NCBI GenBank assembly: GCA_018389105.1
Contig: JACATO010002188.1
Span: 310,001 to 374,000 of the forward strand
Reading direction: 5' to 3'
DNA length: 64,000 bases
DNA from: Nautilus pompilius
Taxonomy: Eukaryota > Mollusca > Cephalopoda > Nautilida > Nautilidae
Shown one piece after another: positions 10,970 through 25,200 of this stretch. The notes beneath the pieces were generated by a model. That model was not told the origin of the DNA, ran no database searches, and saw nothing but the letters and a program-made list of their open reading frames with translations. Position 1 is the first letter of the stretch, and the number at the start of each line of letters is the position of its first letter. A program made the position numbers and the translations under genes.

Positions 10970-13900
10970 CTGCAAACCTTGATATTTATGGCTACTGAAA
11001 AAGTCAAACAGCAAACAAACAACTTGGATGATTGTGGAAAGTGCTACAAAATAATTAGAACAACATTCCAGTTATACAGTGTATGGAAGCATGAAAAACC
11101 ACGTATCATGCTCTATATAAAGCAAAGGACTCTAATCCAAAATAATAATTCACTGAAAGTCATTTTGTTTTTGCATATTTTCTGTAATAATGTATTGTGT
11201 ATGCATTATGTACGTCTCTGTCAGTTGCAGTTACACAGTATCTGTGCACATTTTGCATTTGCTTCCATGATTATTTCCAATTATACACTAGCAAGGACTT
11301 TTCCAAAATTTAAATTCAAATAGAAAATCTATACAGGATTTTTTTCAAAAAGACAGAACGAGCCTTTTCTAAAGATAATATTAATAACAATATTAAAGCC
11401 ATACATTTCTAATTGACCAAGAAAATGCTCACAATAATAAAATAAGCAAGCAAATAGATATAATTGATTAATTAGTTAACCCTTTCACATGCTTAATTAA
11501 ATTTTGGGCTGAAAAGTTTCAATTATCCACCAAAACGGAATTAGGAATTTGATTGAAGTTGCAGAGCCTTCAAAGAGATTGAGGATATTCCCGTTTGTTG
11601 AAATAGAGGGGAAAAGATCTTTTTCGAAGCCACAAGGTAAATCTGCTTCTAGCATTAAATGGCTATAAATTTCAGAGTGGACTGCATTGCAAGGGTTAGG
11701 GCCTTTCAAATTTAAAGTGATGCTGAAATCTGTACAGTTCTTAACCACAAAGTGATTCGCTTTCATTGCCAAAGTTACTTTATTATTAAAAAGTATAAAA
11801 TACATACAGGAGCTAAATAATTAAATATTTTCTCATCAATCCTTCTGGGACCACGGCATATTTTCCCTGGTTTTCTGAAGTGATAGTAGAAAAAAGTGTG
11901 ATTTTGAGAAATCGCATAAAATGCCATGCAGATCACCATCTTGGACCCCCCCCCCTCCCAGAGCACTTGCTCGAAGTTAACGGTACAAGTCGAGTTATAG
12001 AATGGTTTGTTTTTATTTTTGTATTTTTTGCCAAGGAGTTAGTGAAGTCACCTTTAAGAGACTTTGGTTTTCTTTTTTAAAGAATTTGAGAAATCCTCTC
12101 CAATCTTTTATTTTAAATAAGGTAAAAGACCTTGAGGCTTTCCGGAAAGTTGAGAATTTTGTAAAATAAGATTGAGAGATGAAAATACAGAACCCCCCCC
12201 ATCAATCCAAGATTTACTGTTTGACAAGTCAGTGCTAGAATAAAACATTTTTTCCTTCTTTATTTGACCAATTATTAATAAATGCTTGTTTCTTTATTTC
12301 TTAAATAGTTTGGTGGTTCCTGTTAAAATTCAGTTTTCCCTTTGTTTCCCACCAATTTCTCCTTTCCCTTCTCTATATAGAAAGAATAAAAACTTTCTTT
12401 CTCGCAACTGCTTCAAGGGCACAGACAGTAAAAAAAAATATTATATATTATTAGGCAGAGACAGCTTAAAATGAGAGTAGAGATGCAAAATTCCATATTC
12501 ATCCACAATAGAACTAGGTGCAGTGTACTAAAGGGAGGTAACACAGCTGCACTAGTTGACATTTCATGCAACAGTAGAAAAATGACTTCTTAACACCCAG
12601 GCCGAGCTCTGCATGAGGTCTAAAACAAGTTACCATCCATGATAGTAAAGGTGGCGTTCCACCGGACCTAGTTGAACTTGAGGAAGCTGACTACCAAAAA
12701 AAAAGCCAGAGTTTGAGATGCAGATGCTCATCTGTCTGTTCTTTCACATTCAGTTGCATCTGCTTGAAAAACTTTGCCACACCAAGCGAAGCATAATATT
12801 ATTTTATGAGGTCCATTTGTGTGGGAGGGCGGGCAGGATGAATCCTCAAGACCAGCACCGGCAGTAGCATGTGGCCAGTCTACCAGACTAATATGATTGA
12901 GGGGGTCCAGGGTTTATTTATACTGGGAGCCAGCCTTGGTTTACATCGAGGAACGAAGAGTTCCCGCGAGGCCCTTGGCAGCCTACTGCAGTTTACCTCG
13001 CTATAAACTGCACGGCTAATCGCCAACCGAGTGATGCTGTGTACAAACGACGCCAGAAATAACCCATTCATATCCGCTCTGATCGTGGCACCCGACCAAG
13101 CACTCTCCTTAAGGTTTTAACCCCCCCTCCTCCTCCTCCTCCAGAACACACAGCCTCCAAATCTGGCCAATTTCCCCCCACCCACCTTTAGCCCTAAAAC
13201 ATAGGAATCACCAACAAGTTTATATTTCTAGGTAGGGGCTTCTAAGCTATTTCCCCCACACAAGCAGAACCGCCCACCTGACGATTCTTATTAACATCTA
13301 TAACAGACACAGCCAACTTTACACCAGCTTCCCATCCCCAGCCATCACCAACCGGTTGGTGTTTGGAAGCTTGTCAGGAAGTGGAATGGATAGGGGAGAG
13401 AGAGGAGGTGGGGGGGGACTATAAATACGAACCTGGGACTACGGATATTTAAAAGTACAAAAAACGATTCCGTCCCAATAAAATAAAGGGATGCAAATTT
13501 ATCAACGTGGAAGAGGGGTGGACAGAAATCTACGGCCCTCTGTGCAGAAAGAAAGGGGACAGAGGTTAAAGGAAAGCAAGCACCAGTCCGGAGTCGTTCC
13601 CGAGTATTAAAGGGCACGCACGCAGATCTTACCGCTCGCTCTGTTCTTACCGGGGGGGGGGGGAGAGGTGGAGGGGACGGAGGTTAGTGCAGACAGGCAT
13701 CGGGTTAGGGTTAATGAAGAGGAGAAGAATCCGAGCGGGAAGGTCACGACCGGCCGGACGACTCCTCCCTCTCCCTGCCGTCGTGACCTACTGCGAAGTC
13801 AATACGGTTATAAAACCCGGGGGTCTGGCAGGGTGACACATCCTCTCCTCTACACACACACACACACACACGGTCACGGGGGACGACGGGGGGGAGCAGC

Positions 13901-14570
13901 AGAACAAGAATAAAGGAACAACCAGTTATTAGAGTATAATACCAGAAGTCGAGCGAGAGAGGGAGGTGGTCTCTGTGCGAGTGGTGGTTGGCGGGCGGGA
14001 TTCATCACAACAAACAAGGACCAGAATTAGAACCGGAAGCATGCGGAGGAGAGTCGCTGCTCGGTCCCCCGCGCACCTGGCTGGGGGGGGGGGGACAAGA
14101 GTTTCTCACCTGTACATGCCGTGCAGCCTTTGTTACAGCCGAAACCTCCCTTCCACCATCCTGTCCTTAAAAAAATACAACATAAAAAAAAAAAAATATA
14201 TGTATAATAATAATAATAATAATAAAAAAAACAACAAATAAACCTAGCGCCGGCAGGGGGCGCTGTCAGGTCCATCCGACAATTTGAGGACGGCCAGTTC
14301 CGGCAGGGCGGGCGCATGCGTCCTCAGCGAAAGGGAAGTGGTGGAGAAGCACGTGTCGTCGGTTATCGGTTTTATCTCCCTTTGGAAGATAGCAGCGGTC
14401 GTCCGTCCGGGTCGTTAGGACTTTTGTCCATGTATTAAAAATGAGAATTAAGTACATGTAAGAAATGGGGGGGGGAGTTTTGTTGTTCACCTGGTTCCTT
14501 TCCTCCTCCTCCCCCCCTGATATGGTAATAGATTGCTGGCGGACACGAAGTGTATGGATATTGTAGCCGG
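10970..14570. other. 5' region of the nuclear receptor gene: spliced 5' UTR intron and GC/CpG-richer promoter zone
   Basis: No coding exon is recognised. A 3' splice site at 10970/10971 (minus) precedes the start codon, so at least one non-coding first exon lies to the right. From about 12800 to 14400 the DNA becomes GC- and CpG-richer with G/C homopolymers, a (CA)n run (13851-13870) and a (TAA)n run (about 14203-14224). A GGCGCATGCGTCC motif near 14310 resembles an NRF-1 site and CACGTG lies near 14350; both are typical of housekeeping promoters. The transcription start cannot be fixed by eye. Confidence 0.45.
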
Positions 14571-14575
14571 TTAGC

Positions 14576-15606
14576 AACAACCGTAAAAGGGTCGTGTGAC
14601 AAAGAAATTATCACTCATTGTATTCTTCTTATTGTCGTTATAGTTGTTCATAGTTAACAACCGTAAAAGGGTCGTGTGACAAAGAAATTATCACTCATTG
14701 TATTCTTATTATTGTCGTTATAGTTGTTCATAGTTAACAACCGTAAAAGGGTCGTGTGACAAAGAAATTATCACTCATTGTATTCTTATTATTGTCGTTA
14801 TAGTTGTTCATAGTTAACAACCGTAAAAGGGTCGTGTGACAAAGAAATTATCACTCATTGTATTCTTATTATTGTTGTTATAGTTGTTCATAGTTAACAA
14901 CCGTAAAAGGGTCGCGTGACAAAGAAATTATCACTCATTGTATTCTTATTATTGTCGTTATAGTTGTTCATAGTTAACAACCGTAAAAGGGTCGCGTGTG
15001 ACAAAGAAATTATCACTCATTGTATTCTTCTTATTGTCGTTATAGTTGTTCATAGTTAACAACCGTAAAAGGGTCGTGTGTGACAAAGAAATTATCACTC
15101 ATTGTATTCTTCTTATTGTCGTTATAGTTGTTCATAGTTAACAACCGTAAAAGGGTCGTGTGTGACAAAGAAATTATCACTCATTGTATTCTTATTATTG
15201 TCGTTATAGTTGTTCATAGTTAACAACCGTAAAAGGGTCGTGTGTGACAAAGAAATTATCACTCATTGTATTCTTATTATTGTCGTTATAGTTGTTCATA
15301 GTTAACAACCGTAAAAGGGTCGTGTGACAAAGAAATTATCACTCATTGTATTCTTCTTATTGTCGTTATAGTTGTTCATAGTTAACAACCGTAAAAGGGT
15401 CGTGTGTGACAAAGAAATTATCACTCATTGTATTCTTCTTATTGTCGTTATAGTTGTTCATAGTTAACAACCGTAAAAGGGTCGTGTGACAAAGAAATTA
15501 TCACTCATTGTATTCTTATTATTGTCGTTATAGTTGTTCATAGTTAACAACCGTAAAAGGGTCGCGTGCAGCATCTTTAAAAGATTATCATTCATCGTAT
15601 TATTAG
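14576..15606 (+). repeat. 80/82-bp minisatellite, 12 near-identical units plus one diverged
   Basis: The word ccgtaaaagg starts at 14581, 14661, 14741, 14821, 14901, 14981, 15063, 15145, 15227, 15309, 15389 and 15471, with a thirteenth at 15551 that soon diverges. The period is 80 bp, or 82 bp where GTGTGAC has become GTGTGTGAC (units 6-9 and 11). Other variants are CTTCTT/CTTATT, GTCGTG/GTCGCG and one GTTGTT for GTCGTT. Each unit carries a short inverted repeat, GTTGTT...AACAAC, around a GTTAAC palindrome. The array lies between the divergent receptor and SIDT genes. The high identity suggests recent expansion or gene conversion. Confidence 0.97.
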
Positions 15607-16224
15607 TGAATTAATAATAAATGTGATCCAGGGCTAACATTGACAACTTGTTTCCTTGAGCGAGTTTAGATGCATCCCTAGATCCTCCCCCGCACCAACA
15701 CCACCCCCAGCCTCATTTTATGCCTACACAGGTATTTCTGCTCAGGCCGGGGTCCATTGAGGAGTCACATCTGCACACAGAAGCACATATCCTGTACATT
15801 TACACGCGCGCGCACACACGACATTGACTGCGCATTTAATTTCAGTTAATTATTTTGTGGGTATGAAATCGAGTGTCTTAAATGTCGCTGTTATATTACC
15901 CGGATTAACGTAGTATTTATAATTCGGTTTGCCTGATTAACAGTTCTAACTTATAACAAGATGCTACAAGTATAAATTCCGGAGAGCGTTCGTTCGTATC
16001 TGGGGGGGGGGGAGGGCGGCGGAAAGAATCGACAATCAGCGAAGATTGACGAATATTAATGACTTCCGCCAGCAGATGAGTGTTGTTGCGGGTTAACAGG
16101 GTATGGCCGGAAGCCGGCTTAGCCTCGGTTTCAGTGATGGCTGCTGTCGTCTGCCGGACCTCTAGGACGGTCAGGGGCCGTTCGTGAAGTTTCAGGGGCC
16201 ACCCCCCCCCACGTTCGTCTGGCG
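15607..16224 (+). promoter_or_regulatory. Probable SIDT promoter and 5' UTR region
   Basis: GC/CpG content rises toward the SIDT start codon. A GGCCGGAAGCCGGC element near 16108 contains the ETS core CCGGAA. Alternating CG/CA (about 15802-15817) and a G-run near 16002 are present. There is no TATA box at a convincing place and no start site could be assigned. Confidence 0.35.
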
Positions 16225-19200
16225 ATGATGTATCTGTTGAGGCTGAACCCGTTGCTGGGCTTCGCTCTGCTCGGTTTCTGCGCCGGGCGGTCGTCGAGGG
16301 GCGAGACCGGGATCCGAACCGACCGCCGCGAGCGAGGACCCGGCCCGGAAGAGACCCTGGCGCGGAACGCGTCCTTCAACAGCACCGTCAGGGACTTCGT
16401 CAGTCGGGGCAGGCAGATTCTGTACATCTTCACCTACAGGCCGAGCGAGACTCCAGCCACCGAGGTACAAGAACCGCCTTCCGCTTTACCGACTTGGAAA
16501 CGGACCGCTTTTGTGGGGTCGGGGTGGATTCGGCAGCTGGGTAACTTACGGGGTGGGGGGGGCAGGGTGATACGGACGGTCCAGCCAGCCCTGTCCCTTC
16601 ACCACTCGGGGGGCTCACCAGCACCGACAGCGAACCCTAACTTCCAGCACCCCCAGTGCGAGCCGCAGGCACGTGCCCTACTGGGCAGGTTTCGGGGAGT
16701 ACCCCGGGGGGAAGGATAGAGGGAAATAAGGCAGATTCTGCATTCCAGGCCGCATCCTGATGTGTGTAATATACCAGACACTGGTCGAAAATCAAATGCT
16801 ACGTTAAAAAATAGTAATGATGCTAGGTTGTTTTCTTTTTTAGGGTTCTGACCCCTATCTTGATGGAAAATCAGTTAACCTGTGAATGCAATGCACCCAG
16901 TCACCATTCCGTCATATTTCACGGTTTGCCACAAGGCAACTCGACATCTAACAGACTCGAGAAGGTGGTGATCACCTTTCCCCAGGTGGGCCACATCAGG
17001 TATTCTTAAGCAGTGGTGGCTAGACGAGGTGATCTTGAGAGAGAGAGAGACTCCCGTAGGATCGTTTCAAGCAGGTCACTCGGTGAGGCGAGTTGCGAGA
17101 CCAGAACTCTGCCAGGGGGGGGGGTTGGACTCGAGACACCTTCCAGACAACGTAGGGTGAGCACAGGACTGCCACATCCACACAACAACAACATCTAAGG
17201 AACAGGTTCCTGTTTACCAGAAGTTAAGATGGCTTTAACAGCAGCCATTCTTGCAGAGGGCAGAATTGTTGGTGATCGGGGGGGGGTGGGGGTTGGACTC
17301 GAGACACCTGCCAGACAACGTAGGGTGAGCACAGGACTGCCACATCCACACAACAACAACATCTAAGGAACAGGTTCCTGTTTGTAGCAGTCACAGCAGC
17401 AGAAGACGTAAGGCACCAGATCACCTGAAGATGCCACGCGTAATCCGTTTACGCGAAATACAGTTGCCTGCAAGCAAGATGTCTATATGTTGGAACCTGT
17501 CTTTCCACCGGAAGCTGCAATTGTCTTGATGAATGGGGAAGAGTGTTCTTCGCAGAAGAGAGGCGATTCGGTGTGTAACATGCCTATTGGAGAGTAAGAG
17601 TGTGTGGTGCCACAGGGGTAGGGGTGAACATCAAGCAACTTGTAAACAAGAGGAATTGTTTGGACAGCAGAAGGATGAGAATGGTTGCCTACAAGAACGA
17701 CATTCCTCAAAATCGAGTTGTGCCATATTTTCGGGCAAATCCCAATCTGAACCTCCTGCTGCAACGCAGTGCTTGTGAGGACATCTTGCATTTCCATCAA
17801 GAGCAGCAAATCACTGGCTCTACACTTTCTTCAGATATATCACTGACAAAGTGTGTGAAATAAGTTGTACCAAGTTTACTATTAAAGCTCTGTCCACACT
17901 CTTTGCTCGCCTCCATCATGGACCACGTTTAATCTGATATATAATTCAAATAGTTTAGATTTGGTATGTATATTTTACATGACTAAAGAATTGGTGGTGG
18001 ATTTTTTTAGATTAGTTCAGTATATTTTTCTGTATTCCAGGATAAGTTCCTCTTGAATTGGCGCTTTCTCTGCCCCTCTCCCAGATTTTCTTTTATAATA
18101 ATCTCATGTCTCTTTTTTTTTTACTACATTTTTAAGGTGTCTGCTTGTCAGTATGAGATGAACGTCTTTCAGTAATCCCTATCATCAAACAATTTATGCT
18201 GCTGGAATTTGTTTTCTTTAATTTTGTTTATATGGTAAAACCGTTTCATGATAATAGTAATAATTTAAATTTGCTTTATCAGGTGACAGCTGTACGCGTA
18301 TCAGTTGAAAGCAAAGATGCACAGCCTAATTTCCCAGTTCTGTTCGTCATTCGTCAGCAGGAGAGTGTCCTTTCATGGTCTGTTCCTATTTTTATTGAAT
18401 ACCGGTATGTTGGTATTTGTTTTTAGATGTGCACTTATTTTAATACTACTACTGACTGTTCTTTGTGATTATAGGCAGTATAATGAAACTGGTTGGATTG
18501 GGTCAGGGAGGAAGAAATTTATAATACTATCATGACAATTGGTCAGAGTGTAATTATGTCCAGTAGAATCTCTCAAAGTCTTTTATTGAGGTGTCAATCC
18601 ACTGGACTTGATACAAATATTATTACCTGCAGTAGTTTTGTTATGCTGCCCCAAAAGCAAGACTTTAGTTAAAATTTCTGTTTTTTCTTTTGCTTACCTA
18701 CAGGTTCAGACAAAGTTTACTGTGAAGGACGTGTTTGGAATGTTATCGTCTTAAATCTCTGTGTGGGAAGTTGTGTACTGAGGGCAATTGAAACGAATAA
18801 AGTAAAAGCTTATAGTAGATGAAGAAATATTCTGTTTGCTGAATCTTCTGTCAGACAGAGCAGCCACTGGGAGAACAAATACCTTTGCTTGTTTGTTGGA
18901 CTTCGCAGAATGAAAGTCCGCAAGGAAGCATCAGTCATATCTAAAAGAACTGCATTTGGCAGAGTACCATCTTACAACTTTTCAGAGTCTCGTGGCTGTG
19001 ATGCTGATGACATGGATTTATCATCGACATGTATTTAATTTATATTGTTAATCTGTAATGGAAAAAATGAAAAACAATATATACAAAATACCGTTATCAA
19101 TGTTTTTCTGATCGCTGGAACCCTATAATTTTTATGTTTACATTGTATGTATTAATTTAAAAGTAGAATTGAAGTTATTTTCAGAGAAAAATGTTGAGAT

Positions 19201-22200
19201 GGAATTTTATTTTAGGTTTTAAGAATAAAGGGCTTTTTAGTTTTGAAACTGTTCAGGTTATGATGTGTCTAAAGTTGAGGAAAATGCTTCTGCTTAACTA
19301 CTTGTAGGTTTGAGTATAAGCGGGTCAGTCGAACCTTGTGTCCCCTAAATGGGAAGAATCATACAAAAATGAACCAGGAAATCATCATGGAGGTGTCGAC
19401 CATGGCCCAGACAGCCACTAATTTCTCTTTGGAAGCTTTGCTCATTGCAAATTTTACACTAGAGTAAGTTACCTGCAGTTTTCTTTCGTTTTTTTTTTTT
19501 TTTCATCTGGTAAGACAATATTTGTTGTTTCTTTATTATTTTTTTGCTGATTGGTTAATAAACAACAGTTGAATAGGTACCCAGTGTAAACAGATGCATT
19601 TCTTAACAGATTGACACCAAACATAGTCATGAAAGTGTTAAAAAAGAAAATTGTAATTGTTGATGACTCTTGTCCCTTTTTAAAGATAAGTAGATCCTGG
19701 GGCATTATGCTCGGAAAATTATAGTATAATCAAACGGATCATAGATGTTCTATTTTGTATTAATATAGTATGTTTGAAATGTAATTAGAACACTTTTTTA
19801 ATGGCTGAAATGAGAAATAAGGTTACTAAATTATGCTTATCAAGGGAAGTCATGTAAACTCTTTACTCATTTCTCTTTTGATTATACTTTATACTTAAAG
19901 ATAACTAGCCAGATTAGACACTGGATAAGGACTTGTTCAAGTTTGTGACATCCTGTTGTTCTCTTTTGTTAACTAAATTGTTTGGTTTTGAAGTATTCGC
20001 GCTTAAAGTTCATGAACATTGGTTTGACACTTTTGTCCAGAGGAAGTAGAAAACTTAACGATCAATCAGAATATATTCTGAAATGTCACTTCTGAATTTT
20101 TGAAAATGTTTTAGCTGAACACTATGAAAATGGTTTAATTTTTCTGTCTGTCTTTAAAAATATAAAACAAATATGAGTGGACAAATATGTAGTATTGGTT
20201 CTTATGGAAACTTACTGCATTTTTCAGATTGGATGAGGTGAAAAATTTAACAGTGACACCTTCAGAACCCAAATATTACATGTTTTCTTATCCCAAGGGT
20301 GTGGAATCAGTAATGATTACAGCCAGTTCTGAAGACCAGCGTTGTCTGACCTTGTCCATACAGGACATCAGAGTATGTATGTCTGTACATGAATCTTTGT
20401 TCCAGCTATGACTGAACCTTTGGAAAATTAACTGCACATGATATAACTCATTTGCTGACTCTCAGATTTAGGGGAAGGCAGAAGTTGAATGCAGGTTCCT
20501 TTAACTAAGTGTCAGTTGGTGATAGATTCTGAGGTTGAGATGTGGAATTAACAACAAATTTTTAGTTTACTAATGTCAGCTGTTCAGAAAGAATCATGGA
20601 CTGTCTGCTACTTTGAAAGGGAAATAAGTTCATATTTAAAAAATAGACAACGGCTTTAACTCGGATATGGGCAGGTAGGGAAGGGGCTATGCATTTTTGT
20701 GCTTATTCCTTCAGATTGTTGTCTGCAGACTTTACTTTCTGAAAATAGTTTATTTATAAAATATAAAACAGGTTTTATGAGAGTAATTTAGACCTGTCAG
20801 CTCTATACCTGGTGGTAGTTTAGTAGAATTATGACCAGCAGACAACTGGTGATTAGGCAGGGCTGCTGAGGAATGTGCATTGAAGTCAGATTTGTTTCAT
20901 TCACTGAAAAAGATTTTATTCGTTTTACCAGTGTCCATTATATGATCTGGATCACAACATCAAGTTCCACGGTCTGTTCCAAACAATGAGCAAGACTGCT
21001 GCTATAGTCGTGGAGGTAAGTGAGAGCTAGAGAAGCTTTTAAAAAAAAAAATCGCCTTTCTAAGCCTGACAGGTTTCACTGGGTGAAAGGGAAATATCAG
21101 ATGCACATAGTGACAAGACAGGCCCCATTTGTGACTGACTGCACCTACAAGAACATCACACATTGCCACTTTAGCGTTTCACAGTTACTGTTGTTTGCAT
21201 GGACCCAGTCAACCTAATAAATAGAAATGGTAATGATCAGACTTTTGGCAGATTCCTGTTCTCTTGAGTCATAGCAGCTTTTTTCTTCATTGTTTTTTTC
21301 AGTCTCGATCAGTCTGATGGCGCCATTTTGCACCGGTTTATGTACAGTCATTTTGTTATAAACAACTTTCAACGTCGTGTGTTTATTGTTGACTATTGAA
21401 ACTTGGCTGTAGGTTTGGGAATGTGGGTTCTTTCAGACTGGTGTACTTGCAAGGATGCTGTACAAATCATTGATGCTTTTCATACATTCTACTGTTTTAT
21501 AATCTGTAAAAAAATTAATTTTTATTTAACCTAAGTATATATAAACAACTTAAATACCAACAAAAACAAGAAATTCAAACTGGTGTTTGATAAAAACCTT
21601 TTTTTTTTAAATAATCAAATCTAAATGAATATTTCAAATGCAGCTGAATTACATATCGGCACTAAATGCTGCAGGCACGAAATACACCATCAACATGAGT
21701 AAGACACCAAGTGCTTTCATGAGAAGTAATCTTTACATTTGTTTGAAAGGAAGGATTTACCTATTTTAAACCATGGTATTCTTAATTTTGACTATAAGCT
21801 ACATCCTCTTTAGATTTCAAACTTAAAATTTAAGAGTCAGTAAAAATTGCACCCCCTTCATAATGATAATATTAACCCTTATTTAACAATGTGTTTTGGT
21901 TTTTGTTCACTCTCTGTAGGTAGATATATTCTATAGGTGGTGTTTTCTTGACCAGCTATGCAGTAATCTTAGTTTATTTATTCCTCTCTCACAGAAGCAT
22001 TGAACATTTTATACAAGTCAGTTGACATTCTTCCACATCCAGAAAGGAGGGAGCAAAGGATAAACCTTTTTTTTTTTTTTTTTTAATTTCAAGAAAGAAA
22101 GATACAGTCAGGGTGCCTTTTATCTGGTAATGGTGCTGATGCCCAACAATCTGGAGTGCTCTGGGTATGATGAAGTGTTTCAGCCAGGGCAAATTCGCTC

Positions 22201-25200
22201 AAAACGCTTGACAATTATCGTCCAGAAAACAATTGCTGGTAAGTGTTGCTAAGCTGGTTTCTGCAGTCTCAGCAGGCTTTAAATGACCCTTTACAGAGTT
22301 GACAGCAAAGTAATGCAGGTGTTTGTTATCTGCATTTCATTGTAAATAGATGACAACAGGTATGTCCGGGTCAATTGTGCTATGAGTTTGTTGATCACCA
22401 CTGTGTATGGGGAATGGAGTTTTCTATGCTGTCTTGTTTCTGCTATAACTTAAGAAACTCTGAGTTTGGTTCTAGTTTATCTCTAGCCTCAGATGCAATT
22501 TGTTGTCATGGGTAAAATTCAATCCATGTTATTGTGATACAGCTTTCTTTAAAGGGTCATCTTAGCTTATAGGAGGAGAATCAAACATTTACCTATGAAT
22601 ACTCCCTCTCATTCTCAACTTTATTTTATTTGTAACTGTATTCCACAGAAGTCTAGAAATTCTCTCTGTAGACAATAATTTGTTTAAAACTGGATATCTG
22701 ATATGCCATTTGCTCAGTATCTTCTTGAGTGCAGTTGCTTCCACATCACTTATTGACAGTTTTCTTGGAAACTCAGAGCAGTAATAATATAGAGAGCTTC
22801 AAATAAAGGCACAGTTATCCCAAGAATTCTGTAAAAAGATTCAAATTTTTATAATTAACCAGTGTTTACTTATGAATATTTTTGCTTTCACATTATCTCT
22901 TTATCGTTTTATGATAATTAATTTAACTGCGATAAGATTATGTACAATTTTTCTTTCAGCCAGTCAGTACTATCAAGCAATTATTGCAGCAATAAGCTGT
23001 TTCCTTCTCTTTTACATCATAGCTGGAGTTATATCACTTGTTTATCATTTAAGGTAAGCTACTATCTTCAGTGCTGTATGTAGAAAATCAGCTTAGTTTA
23101 TGCTATTTTTGTATTCTAGTTCAAAGGAGAATACAGCAATATCCTGGTTACTGCGGTTAATTCATGCAGCAAAAACACCACAGTAATCTAAGATATAAAT
23201 ACATGTAAAATCATCAATTGAGGTCTAAGACTTGAAAAATTTGAAAACTTTTAAAAAAACATGAAAATCGATATAAAAAAATTAAATATTTTTATTGTTT
23301 ACAAAAATATTGTAAAAGAGATGTTTGTTTCGATGATTGCGCACTTTTGATTTGCCCATACTGTGATCGCGACCTATTTTAGCTTTGGTTGCACCACTTT
23401 GATACCTGCTAATTATTGTTCATTTTTCTTCCAATCCAATAACTTTTCTCTCCTTCGTTGCACTTTCACCACTTTTACTCGCGGTACTCACTCGTCTAGA
23501 ACTCATGATAATAAATTGAGGGTTTGAAAACAATGTATGAACGTATGTGAAATAATAGTGAAACTGTACTGTATGAAGGCGACAGAGATACTGAAGCGCT
23601 GATCGAGTGCGTGCGTGCGTGCTGATAATCGTACGAATGAACGAACAATGAGCGGTACACAAACAACAAATGGTACTGCATTAAATCGAATTCTTATATG
23701 CTTTATTCCAATTTTTGGTGTCAAACTGCCAACCGCACTAGATTGAAAAGTGCAGTAATCGGGGTATTGCTGTATATGCATGACTGAGAATTTAAAATTA
23801 GGATGCAATGCTCATGTGCTAGAAACTATAATGGACTGAAATAAAAATGTTAATTTCTCAATAGCAATGGTTTTTATTGCCAATACCTTATCTGAAGAAT
23901 ATGATAGAATTTGGCAGGTCTGTGTGCAATCACCTTGCAAATATCAAATACTTATTTTGAATACTTTTAAAATGCATCTTTCCTCATACGTAAGTAGAAT
24001 GTAGTTGAAAGAAAACAAAAACTTTGTCACTTATGTTGAAAGGACAGTCATTATTTGTCTGATATATTGAAAAATTCTGTAATCACATTGCTATCTTGTA
24101 GAAAACGTAAAGCTGATTAAGTAAAGTTAAAGTTGTTATGAGAAAATAGACAGGAGGCAGTGGCAAATAAAATTTACGTGTGCATGCACACAAATGCACA
24201 AATAATTTTAGATTTTAGCAAACCATAGAAGTACAAGAATGCAAGTGATTAATTTTACAAAGTTTTGGTTTTGTGAGAGCCACTAGCTGCAGCCACGAAA
24301 GATTCATTGCATTTGTCTGGTGGGGAAAACTCAACCCTTATCTATCATATGGCAGCTTTCAATGTAAACCATACATTTTATCTCGAGTGACATCAAGATA
24401 CAGGCCAGGCCACAGCTTGCACAGGCTTCAAAAGTTTCAAATTTAAAAAAAATCTCATCTCTTTAAACATTTACAACCTCATTTTTATTGATTACAAAAA
24501 CCTTTTTGTTCCACTTTGTTTGTTTCCTTAATTTACATGTTCTATTTGTTTGATTTTTTTTTCTAACTAGATTAATAAATACCAAACACTTTCTCTGTTA
24601 ATTCCAGCATTTTGTGCTTTTTTGGTTTGCTCTGTTTGGCTTTGATTGGTTAATTTGAGTTGAGTTTGCAATACTTTGCTACATATTTTTTATGTCAGTC
24701 TTTTGTTACAACTGTTTATATACATAACTACATAGTTTGGATTTCAGGAATTGCCCCAAGGCTAGATAGACTCTGCTTTTATCTCTTACTGCAGTAAGTT
24801 TCTTTTTAACAAGGTGTCCTCTCCCCAAGTCCAAAAGTTGAATTAGTTTATATATAAAATATTCAGATTGCAAGCTACTGTACCCTAGTCTCAGTTTAGT
24901 TTGGTGTTTTCATCAGTCTTAATCTAATCAAGACTTTTTAATTAAGTACACTGCATGGAGCAGTAATTTCTTGTTATATCATTTCTATTTTCAGCAATAA
25001 GAGCCGAGGTATATTAGACTTGTCTGAAGCAGAGAGAGGTAGGTAAATGGTTTATAATCTAGTGTGTGCATTTAGTAACACAAGAGTGAGATCAGGTTAC
25101 CTTTCTAAAAATTTGTTTAGTATTTGTTTTTGACTGTTTATATATTGCATTTTATTTTTTTTTAGGTTAAATACACTTTATGCATTTATATTTTATAATC

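Noticed and set aside
10784-11323. Plus-strand frame of 179 codons
   Set aside because: Its first part is the antisense of the receptor DNA-binding-domain exon, and the rest is intron. No independent protein features.
14581-15560. Regular repeats resembling a CRISPR array
   Set aside because: The whole 80/82-bp unit repeats with no unique spacers, and the setting is intron-bearing animal DNA. It is a minisatellite.
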